64,000 nucleotides of DNA, taken from the NCBI GenBank assembly GCA_022828085.1, contig JAJEIY010000046.1, forward strand, positions 64,556-128,555, given 5' to 3'. The notes under the pieces are model-generated. The model did not search any database. It had not been told where the DNA came from and was given only the letters and a program-made list of their open reading frames with translations. The translations under genes were made by a program, and so were the position numbers. This DNA is from Acidobacteriota bacterium. GTDB lineage: Bacteria; Acidobacteriota; Vicinamibacteria; Marinacidobacterales; Marinacidobacteraceae. This document shows positions 45,779 through 55,700 of the stretch, one piece after another (positions within the stretch are counted from its first letter, which is position 1; every line of letters starts with the position of its first letter).

Positions 45779-46930
45779 TTGTCTCGAAGCTGGCGTCTTC
45801 CGCGCGGTCCCTCGCCGCTCGTCCGTTCCGGAAGCGGAGCCCTCGCCGACCTCGGCGCCATCGCTCGTGAACGGGGCCACCGACGCGCCCTGATCACCTC
45901 GGATCCCGGTATCGCGGCGGCCGGGATCACGGGCCGGGCCCGCGAGAGCCTCGAGAGCGCCGGCGTGCTGGTGGAGGTCTTCTCCGATTTCGCCGAAAAC
46001 CCCACCGAGTCGGACGTGGCCCGGGCGGCCGAGGCCGCCGGCGTCCTGCGCGCCGATTCCCTCGTCGGGGTGGGCGGCGGGAGTTCCCTCGATGTGGCCA
46101 AGGGGGCGGGCTTTCTCCTGGCGGGTGGCGGTCGGATGGAGGACTACCGGGGGTACGACAAGTGCCCTCACCCGCTCCCGCCGCTGATCGGGGTTCCCAC
46201 GACCGCCGGCACCGGGAGCGAGGCGCAGTCCTACGCCCTGATTTCACGGGACCGGGATCACCAGAAGCTCGCCTGCGGGGCGCCCTCCGCGATGTTCCGG
46301 GACGTGATCCTGGATCCGGCCCTCCTTCCCTCGGCGCCCGCGGAGGTGGTTGCGGCGACCGGCTTCGATTCCATCGCCCATGCGGTGGAAACGGCGGTGA
46401 CGTCCGGGCGGACCGATGAGTCGGTGGCCCTCAGCCACCGCGCCTTCGCACTGCTGAGCCGGGCGTTTCCGCTCGTCACCGCCGGTTTCACCGGCGCCAC
46501 CGCCTGGGAGGAGATGCAACTCGGCGCCTTCCTTGCCGGCGCCGCGATCGAGCGGTCGATGCTGGGCGCGGCGCATGCCTGCGCGAATCCCCTGACCCGG
46601 CGCTTCGACGTGGCGCACGGCCGGGCGCTCGCCATTACCCTGCCCCGGGTCGTCCGCTGGAACGCTTCCTCCGCACGGGATGCCTACCGCGATCTGCTCG
46701 GCGCCGCCGGAATTCCACCGGGAGACGATCCCGCGGACACCCTCGCGAGCCGGCTCGACGCTTGGGTCGCCATGGCGGCCTTGCCGCAGGACCTCGCCGG
46801 CGAGAGCCTGCACGTCCGGGACCTGCCGGCGCTCGCGGAGGAAGCCTCCGCCGAGTGGACCGGCCGCTTCAATCCGCGTCCGTTCGACGCCGCGGGCGCT
46901 CTCGCCGTCTATCGTTCCGCGGTGGCATGA
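45779..46930 (+). CDS. Iron-containing alcohol dehydrogenase family
   Basis: VGVGGGSSLDVAKGAGFLLAGGG, GVPTTAGTGSEAQSYALIS, ATGFDSIAHAVET. Confidence 0.9.
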   Translation: MSRSWRLPRGPSPLVRSGSGALADLGAIARERGHRRALITSDPGIAAAGITGRARESLESAGVLVEVFSDFAENPTESDVARAAEAAGVLRADSLVGVGGGSSLDVAKGAGFLLAGGGRMEDYRGYDKCPHPLPPLIGVPTTAGTGSEAQSYALISRDRDHQKLACGAPSAMFRDVILDPALLPSAPAEVVAATGFDSIAHAVETAVTSGRTDESVALSHRAFALLSRAFPLVTAGFTGATAWEEMQLGAFLAGAAIERSMLGAAHACANPLTRRFDVAHGRALAITLPRVVRWNASSARDAYRDLLGAAGIPPGDDPADTLASRLDAWVAMAALPQDLAGESLHVRDLPALAEEASAEWTGRFNPRPFDAAGALAVYRSAVA

Positions 46931-48075
46931 AGTTCCGGCTCGTTCTCGCGCTCATCGTCTTGATGCCGGCGGCCGGCGCCGCCGCGCAGGGCGGTGACGA
47001 CTGGCCCCAGTTCCGCAGGGACGCCGCGCTCACGGGCATCGCCGCGTCGCCGCTCGGCGACGAGCTCGAACTGAAGTGGAGCGTGCCGCTCGGCTTCTCG
47101 GTGGAGTCCTCTCCCGCCATCGCCGACGGATTCGTCTATGCGACCTCGCTCCCGGGGGTGCTCGTGAAACTGAGCCTCGAGGACGGCGCCGAAGCCTGGC
47201 GCTATCGGCCCGGGGCCGGGGAAGCCGAGGCCGGCGAGTTCGAGGAGGACCGATTCGGGGAGTCGTCCCCAGCCGTCGCCGGGGACACGGTGTACGTCGG
47301 CGACCTGCTGGGGGTGCTGCACGCCGTGGACGCCGAGTCGGGAGAGCCCCGCTGGCAGTTCCCGACCGGCGCCGAGATCAAGTCCTCGCCGGTGGTGGCC
47401 GGCGACCTGGTGCTCATCGGCAGCTACGACGAGCACTTCTACGGCGTGGACCGCGCGACGGGCGAGGCCCGCTGGTCGCTCCAGACCGAAGGCCCCGTGC
47501 ACGCCACCCCGGGACGCCATGACGGTCTCGCCTGGGTGACGGGGTGCGACGCGGTGCTTCGCGGGGTGCGGATCACGGACGGGACCGAGATGCTTCGCTT
47601 CGATTCCGGCGCCTATACGGCTGCCTCGCCCGCGATCGCGGACGGAACGCTCTACTACGGCACCTTCAACAACGAGGTGCTGGCCGTCGATGTCGGCGCC
47701 GGCGAGTTGCGCTGGCGCTACGAGCATCCGGACCGGCACTTCCCCTTCTACGCCTCTGCGGCGCTCGCGGGCGAGCTGGTGATCGCCGCGGGCCGGGACA
47801 AGCTGATCCACGCCCTCGACCGTGAGACGGGGGAGGCCCGCTGGACGTTCCGCGCCCGCGCCCGTTTCGACGCCTCGCCGGCCGTCGCCGGCGACCGGGT
47901 GTACGTGGGGAACGCGGACGGCCGGCTCTACGTGCTCGACCTCGGAACCGGCGAGAAGCTCTCGGAGTTCCACGCCGGCGCCGCGATCATGGGCTCTCCC
48001 GCGGTCGCGGGTGGGCGGATCGTCTTCGGCACCCAGGACGGCACGCTCTTCGCGCTCGGCCCGCCGACCAACTGA
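46927..48075 (+). CDS. PQQ-like beta-propeller (BamB-like) secreted protein
   Basis: DDWPQFRRDAALTGIAASPLGDELELKWSVPL; ATGA overlap. Confidence 0.88.
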   Translation: MKFRLVLALIVLMPAAGAAAQGGDDWPQFRRDAALTGIAASPLGDELELKWSVPLGFSVESSPAIADGFVYATSLPGVLVKLSLEDGAEAWRYRPGAGEAEAGEFEEDRFGESSPAVAGDTVYVGDLLGVLHAVDAESGEPRWQFPTGAEIKSSPVVAGDLVLIGSYDEHFYGVDRATGEARWSLQTEGPVHATPGRHDGLAWVTGCDAVLRGVRITDGTEMLRFDSGAYTAASPAIADGTLYYGTFNNEVLAVDVGAGELRWRYEHPDRHFPFYASAALAGELVIAAGRDKLIHALDRETGEARWTFRARARFDASPAVAGDRVYVGNADGRLYVLDLGTGEKLSEFHAGAAIMGSPAVAGGRIVFGTQDGTLFALGPPTN

Positions 48076-48083
48076 CTGCGGCG

Positions 48084-49313
48084 CTACAACCGGTTCATCG
48101 CCTCCAGGAGCGGCCAGAACTCGAGCTGCTCCACCGCGTGGCTCCGGTAGATCCCGAGCCCGTCCATTCCGGCGCCCCGCGCGATGCGCGCGGCCTCCAT
48201 CATGGCCTCCGGTGTCTGGAGGCTTCCCGGGTGGTAGCAGGAGAACTCGGCCATCGTCGGTACCCGGCCGGCCACCGTGTCCACGAAGTGCCGGCAATGC
48301 CGTTCGATGGTCGCCATGTCTGTGGTTGAGCGGAACCAGAGGTGCATCTCGTCGCAGAGTCCCTGCTCCACCCAGGCCGGCCAGTCCTGGATCCGCGGAA
48401 CGTAGCCCTCCGCGTCACGGTTGATGACGGTGATCGTGAAGACCGCGTCGGAGCGCACCGCCTTGACGGCATCGCGGATGTCCCGGACCATGTCGGTCCA
48501 GCGGTCGGCACGGAACTGCACCCACTCGGGATCATCGTTCGGCAACTCGAAGGGATCGCGTCCCGTCGCCTCGCGGAAGGCGCCGGCGATGGAATCCTCG
48601 TAGCCGTCCGTCGTGACGCCGTTCTCGTCCTCGTTGATGGAGACGAATTCGGCCTGGATGCCGCGCCCGCCGCTCCGGGAGAGGAGTTCGGCGAATGCTC
48701 TCCCTTCCTCGGCGCGGCCTTCGGGAAGCCCCGGACTGAGGAACACCCGCTCGTAGTTCTTCATCTCGTCGGTGAGCGTCCGGTTCCGATGACGGTGCTC
48801 GGGATGTTCACGCAGGAAGGCGCTCAGACTCTCGGTTCGCTGGGGGTGGCTCCAGATCGTGCGATGAGCGTTCAGGGTGTCTCGCCCGGCCTCCGTCGCG
48901 AAACGCGGCACCATGAAAAGCGAGGACCACGCCGGGCGCATCCGGATTCCTCCGTGGGAAGCGACCGCCTTGTAGGGGTGTACCTCGACCCCGGCCGCGC
49001 TGCCGGCCTCGACCAACTCCCGGGAGGCTCCGGGCGCAAACACCCGGGACACGCCGTGGTCCGCACACTTCTGCACGTAGATCTCGACCTCGCTGCGCGC
49101 GTCCCCGGCGTAGGCGGAGTCGGAAAACGCTTCCCCGAGACCGAGGTCCTGGCCCCAGAGCCCAACCCCCGCGGACAGGGGCCTCGACGCGCCGGGCGCC
49201 TGGGCTTCAGGCGCCGGGCTCTCCCCCGCGGCGCCGCACGCCGCGGCCGCCGGCAGCGCCGCCATCGCGCCCTTGAGGAACTCCCGCCGACGGACGCCGT
49301 CTTCCGCACTCAT
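48084..49313 (-). CDS. Tat-exported hypothetical, TIM-barrel/glycosidase-like
   Basis: RRREFLKGAMAALPAAAACGA signal. Confidence 0.55.
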   Translation of the reverse strand: MSAEDGVRRREFLKGAMAALPAAAACGAAGESPAPEAQAPGASRPLSAGVGLWGQDLGLGEAFSDSAYAGDARSEVEIYVQKCADHGVSRVFAPGASRELVEAGSAAGVEVHPYKAVASHGGIRMRPAWSSLFMVPRFATEAGRDTLNAHRTIWSHPQRTESLSAFLREHPEHRHRNRTLTDEMKNYERVFLSPGLPEGRAEEGRAFAELLSRSGGRGIQAEFVSINEDENGVTTDGYEDSIAGAFREATGRDPFELPNDDPEWVQFRADRWTDMVRDIRDAVKAVRSDAVFTITVINRDAEGYVPRIQDWPAWVEQGLCDEMHLWFRSTTDMATIERHCRHFVDTVAGRVPTMAEFSCYHPGSLQTPEAMMEAARIARGAGMDGLGIYRSHAVEQLEFWPLLEAMNRL

Positions 49314-50593
49314 GCCGACACCCCGTTCCGGGCCGCGTCTTCGATCCCGGCCGCGAAGAGGTCGATCTCCTCGAGCGTGGTGAAGACGCTCGGCGAGACC
49401 CGGATGCAGTCAAACTCGCCTCGCACGAAGCGGGGCCGGACGTGGATCCGGTACTTGTGTTCCAGGAAATCGGTCAGCTCGCCGGAGTCCACACCCTCGA
49501 TCCGCACGGCTCCGATGCCGCAGGCCTGCTTGATGTCCGGGGGGTTGAGCACCTGCACTCGCGGAAGCTCCTTCACCCGCTCGGCCCAGCGGCGGCGCAG
49601 GTAGACGAGCCGCTCTGCCTTGCGTTCGGGGCCGAGGCCCTCGTGGAAGGTCACCGCCTCGGTAATCGGCCCCCGGACCGCGATCGGGTTGGTACCGATC
49701 TGCTCGAACTTCCGGATGTCGTCGTCCTGGCTCTCGGGAGCGCTCATCAGCGGCCAGACCTTCGGGATCTTCTCCTTGCGCACGTAAAGGAACCCGGTAC
49801 CGACCGGGGCGAAGAGCCACTTGTGGAGGCTCGTCCCGTAGTAGTCGCAGTCGAGGTCGTCCCGGGTGAAGGGGAAGTGCGCAAAGCCGTGGGCGCCGTC
49901 CACGAGCGTCTCGATCCCGTGGCGCCGCGCCATTTGGCAAATCTCGCGCACCGGGAAGATCTGTCCGGTGGTGAAGGTGGTGTGGCAGATGAGCAGCAGC
50001 TTCGTCTTCGGCGTGATCGCGCGTTCCAGGATTCCCGTCAGCTCGGAGAGGTCCTCCGGCGGCGTGGGGTACGGGACCGTGCGCAGGACGATTCCATCGC
50101 GCCTCTCCCGCTGGCGGAAGGTCATGAGCATCCGCGGGTAGTCCTGGGTGGTGGTGAGCACCTCGTCCCCGGCCGCGAGCGGCAGCCCGAACTGCACGAT
50201 CTCCATCGCCTCGCTGGCGTTGCGGGTGAAGGCGATCTCGTCGGTCCCGCACCCGAAGGTGGCGGCGAGTCGCCGCCGCGCCACATCGATCCGGGGTCCG
50301 AGCAGTTCGTCCACGTAGAGCGACGGACCCATGTTCATGATGTCCCAGTACTGGTCCATCGCGCGCTGGACGGTGATCGGGGCCGGACTCACGCTGCCCG
50401 AGTTCAGGTTGATGTGGTTGCGGTCGATGGTGAACGCCTCCCGCACCCGGAACCAGAAGTCCTCGTCCTGCGCCGCGTCCTGCGCGCTCCGGGCCCCGAG
50501 GCGCGCCACCGCTTTCCCGATCCGTTCTTCCGCATCGGCATGGAGCGCGGTCAGCGCGCCGCCCGTCGCCGCCAGAAAAGCCCTTCGATGCAT
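49310..50593 (-). CDS. Tat-exported class V aminotransferase (isopenicillin N epimerase-like)
   Basis: MHRRAFLAATGGAL; NLNSGSVSPAP; DGAHGFAHFPF; DYYGTSLHKWLFAPVGTGFLYVR. Confidence 0.88.
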   Translation of the reverse strand: MHRRAFLAATGGALTALHADAEERIGKAVARLGARSAQDAAQDEDFWFRVREAFTIDRNHINLNSGSVSPAPITVQRAMDQYWDIMNMGPSLYVDELLGPRIDVARRRLAATFGCGTDEIAFTRNASEAMEIVQFGLPLAAGDEVLTTTQDYPRMLMTFRQRERRDGIVLRTVPYPTPPEDLSELTGILERAITPKTKLLLICHTTFTTGQIFPVREICQMARRHGIETLVDGAHGFAHFPFTRDDLDCDYYGTSLHKWLFAPVGTGFLYVRKEKIPKVWPLMSAPESQDDDIRKFEQIGTNPIAVRGPITEAVTFHEGLGPERKAERLVYLRRRWAERVKELPRVQVLNPPDIKQACGIGAVRIEGVDSGELTDFLEHKYRIHVRPRFVRGEFDCIRVSPSVFTTLEEIDLFAAGIEDAARNGVSA

Positions 50594-50655
50594 GTGTTTT
50601 CTCCTTCGCCTGTGCGACTCCCCGAACATACCATCGGGTTCCGGAGGGTTCCCAC

Positions 50656-51987
50656 ATGACCAACAGGCTTTCGCACCTTGCCGCCGTGGTGGTGGCGCTC
50701 GCTCTCGCTATCGGAACCGCTGCCGCGCAGCCCACGGTTCCCTACCTCCCCGGCGAGGACGGCGTCCTCCCGCAGCCCCACGTGGCGCTCGTGAACACCC
50801 ACGTGGTGAACGTGGTGGACGGAACGGTTCTCGAGGACGCCGTCGTGGTGGTCCGGGACGGACTTATCGAGTCCGTGGGCACCGATCCGCCCCCGGAGGG
50901 CGCCCATGTGCTCGACCTCGGCGGCCGGCACCTCATGCCGGGCCTCTTCGACGGCCACTGGCACGGGCGCACCCTCGACGGTCTCTACCGGGCGCTCGAG
51001 TCGGGCGTCACCACCATGAAGAGCGCCGCGGTCGGGAGCTTCCTTGACGTCCGGATGAACGACATGGTCGAGAAGGGCCATCTGGCGGGGCCGGAGATTT
51101 TCGCGGCCGGGGTTTACGTACTGCCGAACCTCGGCCAGTCGGCCCTCGCCGATCCGCGTCTCTACAAGTACCTCCACAACGAGGTGAAGGGCGTTGAAGC
51201 GGTCCGGGAGGTGGTCCAGGTGGACGTGGACCGGGGCGCCCGCTGGATCAAGACCCGCTCCGGGGGCACGACGTCGGGGCCCGATGGCCCGGACCCCAAG
51301 ATGCTCGTCTACAGCGTCGAGGAACTGACCGCGATCGTCGAGGAGGCCGATGCGCTGGGCGTCAAGGTGGCCTGCCACGCGCACGGCAGGGAGGTGGTGC
51401 GGAACGCCATCGTGGCCGGCTGCGCCACCATCGAACATGGCTCGTACGTGGACGAAGAGGGGCTCCGGTTGATGCTGGAGATGGGCACCGCCTGGGTCCC
51501 CACCTACACCTCGGTGGTGGGCTTCCTCCTGCCCCACGACGACTACAACTCGTCGGCCAGCTTCCAGCGCGGCAGCCACCTGCTGCACTACCTGCAGAAG
51601 GGTTTCCGGCGGGCCCTCGAGCTGGGAGTCACCATCCTCACCGCGACCGACACCCAGTACGGCCCGACGACGAACGTCCGGGTCTACCGGGAAATGACGC
51701 ACTTCGTGGAGATGGGGATGACGCCGCTCCAGGCGCTCCAGTCGGCGACGATCCGCTCCGCCGAGGTGTACGGGATCCGTGACCGCACCGGCGCCATCGA
51801 GGTCGGCCTCGAGGCCGACCTGGTCTCGGTGGACGGGAACCCCGTCGAGGACATCTACGCGACCCACGAGCCCATGTTCGTGATGAGCAACGGCCGCATC
51901 GTGTTCCACCGGACCGTGGATCCCGATCACTACATCCCCCGCCGGGTGGGGGTCACCGGCTTCGGGACCGGCGGTCCGCGGCCCTGA
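50656..51987 (+). CDS. Secreted amidohydrolase (imidazolonepropionase-like)
   Basis: LDLGGRHLMPGLFDGHWHG, CHAHGREVVRNAIVAGCATIEHGSYVDEEGL. Confidence 0.9.
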   Translation: MTNRLSHLAAVVVALALAIGTAAAQPTVPYLPGEDGVLPQPHVALVNTHVVNVVDGTVLEDAVVVVRDGLIESVGTDPPPEGAHVLDLGGRHLMPGLFDGHWHGRTLDGLYRALESGVTTMKSAAVGSFLDVRMNDMVEKGHLAGPEIFAAGVYVLPNLGQSALADPRLYKYLHNEVKGVEAVREVVQVDVDRGARWIKTRSGGTTSGPDGPDPKMLVYSVEELTAIVEEADALGVKVACHAHGREVVRNAIVAGCATIEHGSYVDEEGLRLMLEMGTAWVPTYTSVVGFLLPHDDYNSSASFQRGSHLLHYLQKGFRRALELGVTILTATDTQYGPTTNVRVYREMTHFVEMGMTPLQALQSATIRSAEVYGIRDRTGAIEVGLEADLVSVDGNPVEDIYATHEPMFVMSNGRIVFHRTVDPDHYIPRRVGVTGFGTGGPRP

Positions 51988-51993
51988 CCGTCC

Positions 51994-53106
51994 GTGGGGA
52001 CAACGCAGACGATGCGGTCACCGGCCTTGTGGACCGGCCTGGCGCTGGCGGCGCTGGTCGCGGCAGCCGCGACGTTTTCCGCGGAGTGGATCGCAGCGTC
52101 GCTGCTCGGCCTTTCAGGCACGCCGATCAGCCCGATCATGCTGGCCATCGTCCTCGGGATGGTGGTCGCCAACGTTTCCACCCGGGCAGAGGCCGGGGCG
52201 CCGGGACTGCGATTCGCCTCGACCACGGTCCTGCGCCTCGGCATCGTGTTGCTCGGCTTCCGCCTGAGCCTCCTCGCCGCCGGCAAGTTCACCCTGGCGG
52301 CCCTGCCCTTCGTCGTGATGGCGATCGCCGCCGGCGTCAGTGTGGTGCGGCTCCTGGGACCGCGCCTCGGGCTCTCGCGGACCCTGGCCGGACTGATCGC
52401 CGCCGGGACGAGCATCTGCGGAGCCACCGCGATCGTCGCCACCGCGCCGCTCATCCGGGCCCGGCAGGCCGAGGTCACCTACGCCGTTTCCTGCATCACG
52501 GTGTTCGGGATCGCGGCAATGTTCGGCTACCCGATCCTCGCGCACGCGTTGTTCGGCGGCCAGCCGGAGCTCGCCGGACTCTTCCTCGGGGCGTCCATCC
52601 ACGAGACCGCCCAGGTCGCGGGGGCCGGTGCGATGTACCAGGTCCAGTACGGCGCTCCCCTCGCGCTCGACGTCGCCACCGTCACCAAGCTGGTGCGGAA
52701 CCTCTCGATGCTGGCGCTGATCCCGCTGGCCGGCATTCTCTTCGGCGAGACCCGGTCGGTGGACTCGCCCGGCGCCCGCGGCTGGCTGCGCATGATTCCG
52801 TGGTTCGTGGTCGGGTTCGCGGCGTGCTCCGCCCTCCGCACGCTCGGGGATCACGGGGACCGGCCGTTCGGTCTTCTCGACCCGGAGACCTGGGGAGTGA
52901 TGGTCGTGTTCTTCCGCCACGCGGCCGAGACCTGTCTGCTCGTGGCCATGGCGGCGGTGGGGCTGCAGACGAGCTTCGCCGGCCTGCGCCGTATCGGCCT
53001 CCGGCCGTTCCTCTTCGGACTCTTCGCCGCCGGCGTGGTGGGAGGCGTCAGCTTGTTGCTGATCGCCGGATTCGGATCACCGGTCCTCGACTTCGTCGGC
53101 TACTGA
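51994..53106 (+). CDS. YeiH/UPF0324-type putative sulfate exporter
   Basis: AAGTSICGATAIVATAPLIRARQAEVTYAVSCITVFG; SIHETAQVAGAGAMYQ. Confidence 0.88.
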   Translation: MGTTQTMRSPALWTGLALAALVAAAATFSAEWIAASLLGLSGTPISPIMLAIVLGMVVANVSTRAEAGAPGLRFASTTVLRLGIVLLGFRLSLLAAGKFTLAALPFVVMAIAAGVSVVRLLGPRLGLSRTLAGLIAAGTSICGATAIVATAPLIRARQAEVTYAVSCITVFGIAAMFGYPILAHALFGGQPELAGLFLGASIHETAQVAGAGAMYQVQYGAPLALDVATVTKLVRNLSMLALIPLAGILFGETRSVDSPGARGWLRMIPWFVVGFAACSALRTLGDHGDRPFGLLDPETWGVMVVFFRHAAETCLLVAMAAVGLQTSFAGLRRIGLRPFLFGLFAAGVVGGVSLLLIAGFGSPVLDFVGY

Positions 53107-53117
53107 TCCGGAAGGAA

Positions 53118-55589
53118 TCAGAACCGCACGCGGACCCCCACCGTCGGGACCCGGGGAAAGCCGAAGCTGGGGATTTCCTCGACCGTGGGAACGCCGCCGG
53201 GATTCGCCACCACCTCGGTCTCGATCGCCACCCCGTTCTGCCGGTTCAGGGCGTTGATCACCTCGGCGTAGGCCGACCAGCGGCCGCGGCGGTAGGTGAG
53301 CCGGAGATCGAGCCGGGCGTAGAGCGGGAGCCGCGCCCGCTGCAGGTTGTCGAGCCCGCCGAGATCGGCAGCGTAGGCGAGGTTCCCGTCGTCGTCGGTC
53401 TCCGGCACCAGCCGCCCGTGGTCATCCTCGACGGCGGCGACCCGCACCCCGACCGCCGGGGTGTACGGGAACCCGCTCGCCAGCCGCCCGGTCGCGGCGA
53501 GGCTCCACGACTCGGTGATGCCGATGCGGCCCACCACGTTCAGCGCGTGGGGCCGGTCGTACTCGAACGGGTAGCGCTGCCCGTAGGTCTCCCGCTCGGC
53601 CCGGCCGTAGGAGTAGGAGACCCATCCGGCAACCCGCGCCGCGGGATCGAGCCGCTCTAGGTACACGTCCAGACCGCGCGCGACGCCGGCGCCCTCGTTG
53701 ACCGGGTTGATGGTGATCCGGGCGTCGCGCGGCACGCTGCCCGCGAGCTCCGCCGGGAAGTCGTAGTCGGCGAGCCGGCGCATCCGTTCCGCCTCGGTCT
53801 CCAGCCGCCCCACCAGCAGGTCGTCGAAGCGCTTCCAGTACCCCTCGACGCGCAGCCGGGTCCCGCCCGTCAGCTCCTTCTCCAGTCCTGCGACGGCGTG
53901 CACCGCCCGTTCGTGGAAGAGGTCCCCGATCGCGTTCAGGTCGAGCAGGTAGTCGGAGGAGACCAGCTTCTCCCACCCCGGGCTCTGGGTGTAGAGCCCG
54001 CCCGCCGCGCGCGCCTGCACCCCGGCCCCGACGTTCCAGCTTGCCGCGAAGCGCGGGGAGAGGGTGGCCCGCCCGTTCAGGGTGCTCCAGTCGAGGCGCA
54101 GCCCCGGCTCCACGGTGAAGCGGTCCGTCACCCGGTAGGCGTCCTGCACCCAGGCGCCGCCGCGCACGCCGGAATGCTCGGAGACCAGCAGGTCCGGCAG
54201 CGCCGCTCCGCCCTGGACGCTGCTCGGGTTGGCCGCGCTCTCGTTCCGGGGGCCCTGGATGACCTGGTCGAGCGACGACTCGAGTCCGTGGAGCTCGAAG
54301 CCGGTCTCCAGGAAATGCCGCGCGCCGAACTGGATGCCGATCTCCTGGCGCAGGGAGAGGTCGCGCACCGCCCGCTCGCGCTCGAAGGCGATGCGGGTGG
54401 GCAGGTCGCGCCGCTCGGGATCCTCCACATTCACCACCCGGTTCTCCGTGAAGATCTCCGCATCGAAGTCCAGCACTTCGGTGTTGCGGTACCAGGAGAG
54501 GATCGTGGTGGCGGTCACCCGCTCCGAGAGCAGCGCGTCGAGACGGGCCGCGCCGAGCTCGTTGCCGATGTCCCCGAGGAAGTCCACCCGCTCGCCGGCC
54601 TCCGCGCCCTCGTCCTCGGTGAAGTTGAAGTCCGTGTCCTCGCGGCTCGAGAGTCCGACGAGCGACAGCCGGTGTCCCGGCCCGAACTCCCAGTCCGCCC
54701 GCAACTGGAAGTCCTCGAACGACGGGAAGTCCTGGTCCAGCACCCTGCCGACGATCACGTCGTAGTAGGTGCGCCGGGCGGTCGCAAGCCACGAGCCGCC
54801 ACCCGGGAGCGGTCCCTCGAACACCAGGTTGCCGTCGGTGATGCTCAGCGACGAGGTTCCCCCGAAGGCGCGCTCGCCGGGCCGGTTGCGCACCACCAGC
54901 AGCGAGGAGAGGCGGTCCCCGTACTGGGCGCCAAAGCCGCCGGCCGCCAGCGAGAAGTCGCTGACCGTTTCCGGGTTGAAGGCGCTCACCAGCCCGAAGA
55001 GCCGGTAGGGGTTGTGGATCTCCACCCCGTCCATCAGCGTCAGGTTCTGGTCCGGCGTGCCGCCACGCACCGACAGGAAGCTGCCGAAGTCCGTGGTGGG
55101 GGTCACCCCCGGCAGCGTGGCCAGCGCCCGGAAGATGTTGTCCACCGTGCCGGCGGTCTCGAGGACCTCATCGGGCGCCACCCGGGTGGCGGCGGGACGT
55201 TCCAGTTCGGGCGCCTCGGCGGTGACCTCGACGGCTTCTTCCTCGAACGTCCGCGGGAGGAGCTCGATCACGACCGGGCCCTCCTCCGGAAGCGGCACCG
55301 CGTTCTCGAAGTAGCCCGGCGCCGCGGCGGACACGGCGCGGGTCGTTGCGGCGGCGGAAAACTCGAAGAAGCCGTCCTCCCGGGTGGTGACGCTCCGGCC
55401 GCCGGCGGCGACCGTCGCGCCGGCGACCGCTTCCCCGGTGACGCTGTCCACGACCCGGCCGGTGATCTCGCGCGACTCCACACCGGGCCCCTGCGTTGCC
55501 TGGACTGATGCAGACGTGGCAGTGGCGGCGCTACCCGGAACGGTGGCGGCCAGCCATCCGAGCACGAAGACAGCGCAGGCTCGGCTCAT
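53118..55589 (-). CDS. TonB-dependent receptor with carboxypeptidase-like regulatory N-domain
   Basis: ITGRVVDSVTGEAVAGATV; DNIFRALATLPGV; GGTPDQNLTLMDGVEIHNP; terminal aromatic VRVRF. Confidence 0.92.
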   Translation of the reverse strand: MSRACAVFVLGWLAATVPGSAATATSASVQATQGPGVESREITGRVVDSVTGEAVAGATVAAGGRSVTTREDGFFEFSAAATTRAVSAAAPGYFENAVPLPEEGPVVIELLPRTFEEEAVEVTAEAPELERPAATRVAPDEVLETAGTVDNIFRALATLPGVTPTTDFGSFLSVRGGTPDQNLTLMDGVEIHNPYRLFGLVSAFNPETVSDFSLAAGGFGAQYGDRLSSLLVVRNRPGERAFGGTSSLSITDGNLVFEGPLPGGGSWLATARRTYYDVIVGRVLDQDFPSFEDFQLRADWEFGPGHRLSLVGLSSREDTDFNFTEDEGAEAGERVDFLGDIGNELGAARLDALLSERVTATTILSWYRNTEVLDFDAEIFTENRVVNVEDPERRDLPTRIAFERERAVRDLSLRQEIGIQFGARHFLETGFELHGLESSLDQVIQGPRNESAANPSSVQGGAALPDLLVSEHSGVRGGAWVQDAYRVTDRFTVEPGLRLDWSTLNGRATLSPRFAASWNVGAGVQARAAGGLYTQSPGWEKLVSSDYLLDLNAIGDLFHERAVHAVAGLEKELTGGTRLRVEGYWKRFDDLLVGRLETEAERMRRLADYDFPAELAGSVPRDARITINPVNEGAGVARGLDVYLERLDPAARVAGWVSYSYGRAERETYGQRYPFEYDRPHALNVVGRIGITESWSLAATGRLASGFPYTPAVGVRVAAVEDDHGRLVPETDDDGNLAYAADLGGLDNLQRARLPLYARLDLRLTYRRGRWSAYAEVINALNRQNGVAIETEVVANPGGVPTVEEIPSFGFPRVPTVGVRVRF

Positions 55590-55700
55590 TCGCGCCGGCA
55601 GCTTAGCCCGTGCCCGGACTCTCCAATGGGGCACGCGGGCGGTCGCGATGGCTCGTCGTTTGCTTGTTTTCCGTTCGCAACCCCCTCCCGGAGGCGCGCC

